Under the pieces are notes generated by a model, which saw only the letters and a program-made list of their open reading frames with translations, ran no database searches and had not been told where the DNA came from. Positions 57,295-64,000 of a DNA stretch of 64,000 nucleotides are shown here, in pieces. The position numbers and the translations under genes are program-made. Every line of letters starts with the position of its first letter. Position 1 is the first letter of the stretch. Source of the stretch: Spirometra erinaceieuropaei (taxonomy: Eukaryota > Platyhelminthes > Cestoda > Diphyllobothriidea > Diphyllobothriidae); the NCBI GenBank assembly GCA_902702965.1, contig CACRXP010000145.1, positions 1,010,580 to 1,074,579 on the forward strand, read 5' to 3'.

Positions 57295-57990
57295 GTCTGA
57301 CAGTTCGACCATCGGTTTCGATGATGTCCACCGTGTGCCCCACAGTTGCAGCAGCAATGGGAGCAGGAACGGTGACTTACGCAGGGGTTTATAGTGCCGG
57401 CAGACTTGCGTAGCATCTACCTACACTCTCTCCTCCTCCCTCGCCCGAGCCCGGTGTCAAGACAGTGTCAAGAAGACCGGAGACGAGAGAGGCCGCAGGT
57501 GGATGGCTCGGACGGATCCTCACCTTGGCGTTCCACTACACCCCCTGGCCCACACAACAAATAACCAGGATTTCAACCAACACAAGAGAGATTTGGAGGC
57601 TGGCACGACCGAAGCCGCACCTGGGCGTGCCGCCAACGCCTGGCTCGGATCCCACACTGTGATGGGAGTGCCATAAAGGCCACATTAAAAAGGAGCCATT
57701 GCAGCCTGACTCTCAGACCGCCTCCGGTCAAGGAGGAGGTCCAAGTTACGCCGTCAGTTGGCAATCTTTCAAGCCACGGCTTTTAGCGCACCGTGATAGC
57801 TTCAAGCGCGTCAGATTGTTTATAGTGAGGAGAAAGGGCGCTGAGTCGTCGACCTCACTCTCCCTTGCCACTCCCACACCCCAGCCGCTGTCCGAGCCGG
57901 TCAGCAGACTGGAGTGGGGAATGGGCGCGGTGGCTGTCATGGTCGACTGACCATGACTGCGCGCGCCACGGCACGACCTGGCCCCCCATA
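57295..57990 (-). repeat. GC-rich dispersed repeat R1, longest copy
   Basis: Read on the minus strand this copy runs from 'gggggccaggtcgtgccg' at its start, through 'ctgaccggctcggacag', 'gagagtgaggtcgacgactc', 'ccaactgacggcgtaac', 'ggtcttcttgacactgtc', the TATA-like 'cactataaacccctgcg', to 'ggacatcatcgaaaccgatg'. About 690 bp. It joins the 3' end of the zinc-finger LINE directly, on the same strand. It could be a solo LTR-like unit or another non-coding element; no protein is recognised. Confidence 0.6.
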
Positions 57991-58107
57991 CACACAAAAC
58001 CAGGATTTCACACAACGGGGGTTGAACGGCGTGTCTCTCACTTGCGTGAGAGTGCCGTGGAAGGTGCGGTTTCAGCCCGTCCCCAGCCCACCAGTCCGCC
58101 ACTCCAC

Positions 58108-58109
58108 AC

Positions 58110-58143
<34 letters not shown>
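58108..58143. repeat. AC microsatellite in LINE 3' untranslated region
   Basis: A pure AC run, equivalent in place to the GT run at about 21579-21600 in Z1. It creates spurious His/Thr frames on plus and Cys/Val frames on minus. Confidence 0.9.
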
Positions 58144-58144
<1 letters not shown>

Positions 58145-58404
58145 CGTGACGAACTGCGTGAACCGAGAACGGGCGTCAATCAGCAACCTTCCTATCCACA
58201 ACGCTTGACGTGTCGGGATAGTCTCGGACTCAAGGCACCCGTGCAGCCGAAGCCGCATGGGGACCGAGTCGAGATGCGGACTTCCCACTTGCGTGGGAGG
58301 TGGCAGTTGGTGCATGAGGTGTGTGAGTGTTGATTTCTGGTGGGGTGATGGTGGTGGTGGAGGAGGTAGGGAGTGAGTGAATGTGTGGTGTGGCCGGCGG
58401 TTGT

Positions 58405-60056
58405 CTACCGCAGGTCGTCGTGGATGCGCATGTGGCCGAATAGGCTCATGCGATGCCTGAAAGTGCGAGGACAGTGTGGGCAGTTGAGACGAGCTTGGTG
58501 GGTGCTCCAGGCACTGGTTCGCCAGTCTCTGTGCGATGGATTCGCAAGTGATCGACCAGGCCGATGCGTGAGGTGAATGTGCGTGGACAGTGTGGGCATG
58601 AGAAGTCTACGGTGTCAGTGTCAACTACAGAGGAGGCGGTGGTGGTGGTGTCGCGGACGGATGGAACGAGAGTGGGGGCGTGCACGGTGGATGTGTTGGA
58701 TGTGGTGGGTGTGTCGGGAGTGCGGGCAAGGCCGCTCTCGTGGATGCGCATGTGGCCGAAAAGGCCCATGCGATGCCTGAAGGTGCGAGGGCAGTGTGGG
58801 CAGTGGAGGCGAGGGCGGTGGGTGTAGGTTGGTGCTTCGCGCACTGGTTCGCCAGTCTCTGTGCGATGGATTCGTAAGTGACCGACCAGGCCGATGGTAC
58901 GGTCGCAGTGAGGGCAGGTGTAGTCCTGATCCTCATCCCTGGAGTCGGGGGAGGTGGTGGTAGTGTCGGTTGCTGTGCGTGGGACAGTCGCCTGAGCGGC
59001 CGCCGTTGGAGCAGTGGGCGAGGAGGAGGAGGAGGATGAGGAGGAGGATGATGGAAGTGGTGGGTCAGAAGAATTGTCAGGGTTAGTTGGCGGCGGAGAG
59101 GAGGAGGAAGAGGCAGGCGGGGGGACGATGGTTGGTGCTGTTCGAGAGGCGCAGTTAGCCCGAAGATGTCCAACAAGTCCGATTCGAGCCCGGAATGTCC
59201 GTTGACATCGAGGACACGTTGGAAGCGGTTGTGCGGCGGCGTTGCTTACTGGGCGAAGTTGTGATTTGCGGGCTTCACGTTTCGCTTTGGCGGCAGCGAT
59301 GCGGTTGGCTTCGTAGATCGCAGCGCCTGTCTTCACTGTCCGCCTCCAGGTCGGTCGATCGAGTGCGAGCTCCTCCCAGTTGGTGGGGTTGATTTGCAGG
59401 CATTTCAGGGAGGACTTCAGGGTATCCTTGTAACGGCGAATCTGGCCTCCTTGACGGCGAGAACCCGTCGCGACGTCTCCGTAGAAGAGTCGTTTGGGTA
59501 GTCGCTTGTCGTCCATGCGCACCAGGTGGCCGCTCCAGCGCAGCTGCATTTGCCTCAGTATGGCGTAGATGCTGAGGATTCCCGTCCGTTCCAGCACATC
59601 AGTGTCGGGGATTCGATCCTGCCACTTTAGCCTCAGGATGCGACGAAGACAACTGAGGTGGAAGTGGTTCAGACGACGCGCCTGCTTTGCGTACACCGTC
59701 CAAGTCTCCGCTCCATACAGTAGTGTCGGCAGGATGACGGCCTTGTACATCTTCAGCTTCGTGCTCAGCTGAAGACCGTGGCGATTCCAAACTGTGCTTT
59801 GAAGGCGACCGAAGGCTTGACTGGCTTTCGAGATCCTGTTGGCGACTTCGTCGTCGATCTTGGTGTTGCGGGAGAGAGTACTGCCCAGGTATGGGAAGTT
59901 CTCCACCACTTGCAGTTGGGTCCCATTCACGCTGATTTGCGGCGGCGCGTTGGGGGCTGTGGCCGAGTTGGGTGGCGGTTGGTGCACCACCACCGTCTTC
60001 TGTGTGTTGATGACCAGACCGAAGTTCTCGCAGGCGGCGGAGAACAGGTTTATGCT
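58405..60056 (-). pseudogene. LINE RT C-terminus fused to C2H2 zinc-finger array
   Basis: The minus frame that ends at 58446 has 551 codons from 60101; the element's part starts near residue 18. Residues 20-210 are the region after the RT active site ([50 protein letters not shown]). A CCHC finger is at 296-317 (Cys-x2-Cys-x12-His-x4-Cys). A Ser/Pro spacer follows (about 318-394). Then come C2H2 fingers: a shortened one at 396-412 with only eight residues between Cys and His, full ones at 434-454 and 502-522, with TETGEPV linkers. Near 58495 a deletion of about 10 bp relative to Z1 shifts the frame. The true last finger ([25 protein letters not shown]) and stop are readable in the next frame to 58405. 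The fingers probably bind element or target nucleic acid; that is inference. Confidence 0.82.
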
Positions 60057-61100
60057 CCTTGGCGGCCGTCTGCTAACGCCACAACGGTTGGAAGGGGCCA
60101 AAGCAGCCTCTCAGGCGTGAGTAAACCACCAAAGTGTGCAGAAAAGTCGTCTACCAATCTTACACCCAACTGGGCTGCTCGCAGTCGGATGCAAACGTCG
60201 GCGGCGACGAACAGGCGGACATGCGAGTCCGACCGAGGGAAGTGGACGGACGTTTCTATTCGCGCCAGCACCGCCATTTGGAACCCGACTTGCGATCGCG
60301 GATTAAAGCGATATATGACAATAATCCATGAACATGTCCATGTCGCTTGCAGATCCGGGCCTGTTAAGAAGTTAGGCTGACCGATCGTGACAGAAGCTCC
60401 AGTACACCAACGACGATCTAATGTTTCTGTGGCAACAACTGCAGTCGTTGTGTCATAAGCTGCACAATTCCTGCGCCGCCCCCTGGCGACAGGCAGTGAG
60501 ATGTCACCCAACTAGAGAAACCCACCAAAGCGATGAGCCTATTGCATCAGAGAAGTCAGGCGGGGGTTATTGTGATCCAGCGGGGCCCGCCAAAGGAAAC
60601 CGAGTTAGGTCCACTTTGGTGCTAGCACTGGAAGTTATGGTTAGCCATTGGCTAGCTGCACTGGGAACATATGATTCAGGGATCGGTTGACACCAATTGT
60701 TGCTCTTTGGAAGCCATTCCCATTAAGCTGTTTGATCCCCGCTGCATACACCTGGCAAACTGAGCGATAATTCCACCAAATGCCTTATAACCAGGGCCAA
60801 GTCCACCTTACTACACGTTATGTGGGAAGACTAGACATCCACTAGCCTTCAGTCAACACGAATCGTGACTTCAAACAAAACGAATTTAGCAACACCGGTT
60901 CCCCATTGAAACGGTACACACTAAAGTAATAAAGCAAATACTGCGAGGCAACAGAACCCAACTGTCCCCGAATGAAATGATTTGAGTGGGAGGAATGAAA
61001 TAGAAATTGCCTATTGTTGTTGATACACCTTATTATTACACAAACACATGCACACACATGAGCATAAAAATCAATACAGGGATAATAGGTACATAGCTCA
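60057..61100. other. Intergenic DNA downstream of NCAPH, nothing recognised
   Basis: Frames 59778-60380 (plus) and 60050-60511 (minus) overlap each other and the LINE junction and show no domain. No other feature seen. Confidence 0.5.
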
Positions 61101-61400
61101 GTATGAACACATCTCAGTTCAGGCTGAATTCAGTTGGGGCCTGCATTTTGGTCTCCTGTACACGAGGGTTGAGCCAAAATTCGACAGAAAAATGCCTTAA
61201 ATCGAGGCTTAATAAAGGGGAATTAACAAAAATAGGCCTATTATGGAGAAAACAAAACAATGAAGATGGTGAGTAAATAATACAGTGTGGAAAGCGGTGG
61301 GGAATGAAAGCCGGGATGCGTGTGTGTGCGCGCGTAAGGCAGAAAGGCGGGAGAAGATACAAGGGAAGCGGGACAAAGGAAGGCGAAGAGAGTGATTTTT
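61101..61400 (-). other. Probable 3' untranslated region of NCAPH
   Basis: Lies directly after the stop codon of the last NCAPH exon on the minus strand. It is non-coding on that strand. I could not place a clear AATAAA signal, so the length of the transcript end is unknown. Confidence 0.4.
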
Positions 61401-61565
61401 CTAATCATCTGCTTCCAACCAGGCATCAAGGGACATTTGCTTGTCCCGTCGTCGTTCGGATCGGACTACCCTATCGTACTCCTTGAGGAGTTCCAGCTCA
61501 GAATCAGTTAAGCCTCGATATATTGCCAGGTTCGTGAAGTCTTCCACAGGCTCAAACATCAGATC
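61401..61565 (-). CDS. NCAPH: Condensin complex subunit 2 (CAP-H/Barren), last exon
   Basis: The minus strand encodes DLMFEPVEDFTNLAIYRGLT, then a basic, acidic-ended tail finishing SLDAWLEADD and a TAG stop at 61403-61401. It follows the LLHLANEK of the preceding exon exactly where CAP-H proteins continue with a few residues, an acidic Glu-Asp and a final helix. The splice acceptor is 'cttttcacag' ending at 61566; the exon starts in phase 0 (55 codons including stop). CAP-H is the kleisin of condensin. Its C-terminal winged-helix part binds the SMC4 head and helps close the ring that compacts mitotic chromosomes in the nucleus. The charged tail is longer than in vertebrates as I remember them; that part is not certain. 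Confidence 0.85.
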   Translation of the reverse strand, partial: DLMFEPVEDFTNLAIYRGLTDSELELLKEYDRVVRSERRRDKQMSLDAWLEADD

Positions 61566-62075
61566 CTGTGAAAAGAAAGCGAAACAATGGAAATGCAGAC
61601 AAACAGAACAGCCACATGCAGCATTGGTAGAGACCGGGGTTCAAGAAGATCCTAAATAAGACGCCTGGTGCAAAATTAACGACCCTCTCAGTAGAATTCA
61701 AACAGGACAACGCAAATAAACTAAACCTTTGTTTAATCGGTGTCCTCCCTCTATTTTAAGACACAACCTAGGATGATGAGAAAGGCGCGTCAAGGCATCG
61801 TAATCCCAATGTTATTTGACAAAATAATCTCGGCTGATGTATGGAACCGCATGCAGGTCACTCGGACCAAACAGGGCAGATTTTATCAGCAGAAGGGAAA
61901 CCCGCATCGTTTCTAACTTTCGAAGTGTGCCAAGATTGCCAGACACAAATTCGTTTGGTCCGAACAAGTGCCCCCGAAACAATGACCGAGCAAATTGCTG
62001 CACAGTAAGTGCTCATCTAACTTTGCAAAACAGGAAATACAAGTTAATGAAGAGCATGCAATTCAGAAAGCACAC

Positions 62076-62504
62076 CTTCTCATTAGCCAGATGGAGAAGG
62101 CAGTTAAGAGTGATAGCGACGCTGAGTTCCTCCGCTGTGTTCCTGGACACCTTTCCAGGGAGGGTAGTAAGAAGTTGCCCAAAATCGCAGAGCGGAGGGG
62201 CGGCCGTAACTACGTCTGTACCGTCAACGGCCGTGGATTGGTCTAGTTTTGTGGCCTTTAGCGGGAGTTGAGTGCCTTCTGGACAGGACTCGGGGTCGGG
62301 CAGGGCCGCGTCAATCATGCTCCACATAATATTCTTCAGATGCCGCATGTTTATTAGTTTGGCGGAGCGTGCATATCCTATCTCTAGGCGCGCCACTTGA
62401 CGCGGCTGACTAACCAACTCCACCTGATCCACATCACCGCCTTCAAAGTCGCCCATCACGCCATCGGGGATGTTCTCTACATCCTCGTTCATGCCGCCGT
62501 TGCC
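62076..62504 (-). CDS. NCAPH: Condensin complex subunit 2 (CAP-H/Barren), penultimate exon
   Basis: 143 codons in phase 0 at both ends. The acceptor 'ttttttcatccccacgtcag' ends at 62505; the donor GT directly follows GAGAAG at 62076. The exon starts acidic (NEDVENIPDGVMGDFEGGD). It then has VELVSQPRQVARLEIGYARS and AKLINMRHLKNIMW, matching the family pattern of a hydrophobic strand, 'YAK/R-x-AK', and a Lys-x-x-Met-Trp helix. After a variable spacer it gives FGQLLTTLPGKVS and LSVAITLNCLLHLANEK. LLHLANEK is a signature of CAP-H C-termini. The intron to the last exon is 510 bp. The plus-strand frame 61837-62271 is a shadow. Confidence 0.92.
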
Positions 62505-63888
62505 CTGACGTGGGGATGAAAAAAGACCGAAGTTTAGCAATAAGCACAATAATTAACGACATTACACTTACTACTACTATCTGCATTAATACTGTTACTG
62601 TCATCGGTGTAACCGACAACCATTGCTTCTGCCATAACCACTCAAGAACACCAGATTCTTCAATATTATCGCCGCTGGCGCGTCCGCGGTCGGCAGGCAG
62701 TAGGACAACCTCCAACAAAGGTCAGCATTAAAGCAAACAGGTTCTCAGGCCCGACACGTAATCAATAGCGGACAAGTAGGTGGCTGGGAACTAATCAGGC
62801 AAGTTGGTTGGTTACCAGTCAAAATAACAGAAGTGATAATGATACTAACTGGCAAAGGTTGCCGGTCACTCAATAAGGCTTTATCCACAGTCGTCAGGCT
62901 CACACCTGGAAACTTAAACTACTGTCGCAGGAATGGATGGAGACATGCGCCTTAAAACTCAGGAACTGAAGGAAACAACCTTCCCATTAAGCCGGTCCAT
63001 GCAACCTGTGCCCGGTAAACCGCGGGGTGATTCGGTTTTGGACCGAGTGGCCGTATTCTGCGAGTGTCGGCTGGACGTGTCGACAGCTGATAACGCCGGG
63101 GAGCAGGTTTCCGTCAAAAAACAGTGGCAGCGACAGCGATGCCACCAGCACTAACAGCACCACCATGGTCACTATGACCATCACCAGAAACATGAATTTT
63201 GCAGGAATCAAACACTGGTAGGCATTCGTCATGGTCTTCATCAGAGAAAGGGCGTTGATCAAATGTGCAAAGGCATCCTTTATTTTCCGGGGGTCCTGAC
63301 TAACAACTTCGGCACAACAACCTCTCTGATGCTGGCGGCTAACTTAAGAGTGCAACTATGGTTTAAAAATAATCGAACCAAGCAATCCAACTGCGTATTG
63401 CTAATATTCGACCTGAAAAGTCATTGACCTTATTGCTTCAGAGGGTGGGTACATGTCCCCTCCACGGGTCTAGATATATCCCAAACATGCTGGCTAAAGC
63501 GTCAGTAGATTACATCAATAGTAGTGAAAACGCGAGTCTGTGGTAGGTTAGTATAACCTACTACTGTCTGGCACATTTTCGATACACGAGACGGAAGCAT
63601 GACTGGCCGATATCACAAAGGAATGGCTATTTCAGAATAATTCGTCGTTATCAAATAGCCGTACTCAAAATTCCGATAGAGGACCCGAGATTCGAACCTG
63701 GACCAGTTAGTTACTGAACACCTGAGATAAAAATTCAGTCACTTGGTCCAGGGGTCCGTGGCATACAAACGATCGGAAGCAGTGCACTACATGGCGGCAC
63801 GGTGGTTGGTCGTTAAAAAAAACATGTTAAGCACCGTTGTCGGTCAACAACTCTATACAACAGAACGGGAACGGTTGCGCCGACGCAC
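62505..63888 (-). other. Likely NCAPH intron
   Basis: Between a good donor and a good acceptor of matching phase. Two short minus-strand stretches could be extra exons (about 62713-62624, reading LPADRGRASGDN and on, and about 63098-63018), but neither matches CAP-H clearly. I leave both out. Confidence 0.45.
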
Positions 63889-64000
63889 CTGGGTGAAAAT
63901 ACCGCAAAAAGGGGCATCATTATCGTCATCATCATCCACATCGCCATCATCACCCAGTCGGGTGACATCGTCAACAACCATGTAGTCGGTGCCATTTGCA
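63889..64000 (-). CDS. NCAPH: Probable upstream NCAPH exon, cut by the window edge
   Basis: The minus strand is open from the window edge to a strong donor CAG/GTGCGT at 63889. It reads TDYMVVDDVTRLGDDGDVDD and on to NDAPFCGIFTQ. An acidic run followed by Asn-Asp-x-x-Phe-Cys resembles the 'YNNPNDTxNFCPG' segment that precedes the C-terminal domain in CAP-H. Its phase (0) fits direct joining to the exon starting at 62504, giving an intron of 1384 bp. The short acidic stretch is low complexity, so the identification is less sure than the two exons downstream. The rest of the gene lies beyond the window. Confidence 0.55.

Larger units (their letters stand above)
57991..60056 (-). mobile_element. 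5'-truncated zinc-finger LINE, copy Z2
   Basis: A non-LTR element on minus. From its 5' side it holds the C-terminal part of a reverse transcriptase, a CCHC-type finger, a serine- and proline-rich spacer, a C2H2 zinc-finger array, and a 3' untranslated region with an AC/TG run (58108-58143 on plus) and the hairpin 'ctctcacgcaagtgagag'. The 3' untranslated region matches that of Z1 at 21.3-21.75 kb. The RT catalytic domain and endonuclease are missing because of 5' truncation near 60056. Confidence 0.85.

Noticed and set aside
57865..58333. Plus-strand His/Thr-rich frames
   Set aside because: They come from the AC microsatellite and GC-rich repeat and run antisense to the LINE 3' region.
62624..62718. 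Possible extra NCAPH exon reading LPADRGRASGDNIEESG
   Set aside because: Splice sites are weak and there is no recognisable match to CAP-H; joining the exons on either side directly keeps the frame.
63680..63710. Inverted 'gattcgaacctgg' resembling a tRNA T loop on minus
   Set aside because: Only part of the T stem pairs and no A box lies at the right distance upstream.

Overview
This window looks like repeat-rich intergenic DNA from a flatworm, most likely a tapeworm of the diphyllobothriidean type (inference; no species marker is present). Evidence: AT-rich DNA with no bacterial-style gene packing, one intron-containing eukaryotic gene at the right edge, two kinds of non-LTR retrotransposon, Penelope-like elements (PLEs) with GIY-YIG endonuclease and hammerhead ribozymes, TTAGGG-like tracts, and long-inverted-repeat MITEs. 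Most short open frames are chance frames in non-coding DNA or antisense shadows of repeats.

Layout. 1-20.8 kb: mostly unrecognised AT-rich DNA holding two palindromic MITEs (about 3.03-3.98 and 11.78-12.71 kb), a decayed PLE (about 6.4-7.1 kb), one short TIR element with an internal CCCTAA-like tract (10.97-11.55 kb) and two old copies of an unnamed repeat. 20.8-28.98 kb: a truncated zinc-finger LINE, three more palindromic MITEs, a PLE fragment folded into a perfect palindrome and carrying a hammerhead ribozyme, and a tRNA-Ser-like insertion with a 12-bp target-site duplication. 32.8-35.2 kb: a second CCCTAA-type TIR element and a decayed CR1-like reverse transcriptase. 39.6-46.5 kb: GC-rich dispersed repeats and a palindromic MITE split by a nearly intact CR1/Jockey-like LINE. 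51.5-60.1 kb: a third TIR element with a 9-bp direct repeat, a decayed PLE, a PLE remnant flanked by inverted pLTRs that each carry a hammerhead ribozyme, and the longer zinc-finger LINE.

The only host gene recognised is on the minus strand at 61.4-64.0 kb: the 3' exons of condensin subunit 2 (CAP-H/Barren, NCAPH), with two confident exons and one likely upstream exon reaching the window edge.

The parts interact mainly as a nested record of transposition: SINE-like DNA inside a MITE, a LINE inside another MITE, and a zinc-finger LINE abutting a GC-rich repeat. The items most worth checking are the conserved hammerhead ribozymes, the zinc-finger array fused to a LINE reverse transcriptase, the TA-flanked palindromic MITE family and the telomere-like tracts inside TIR elements.
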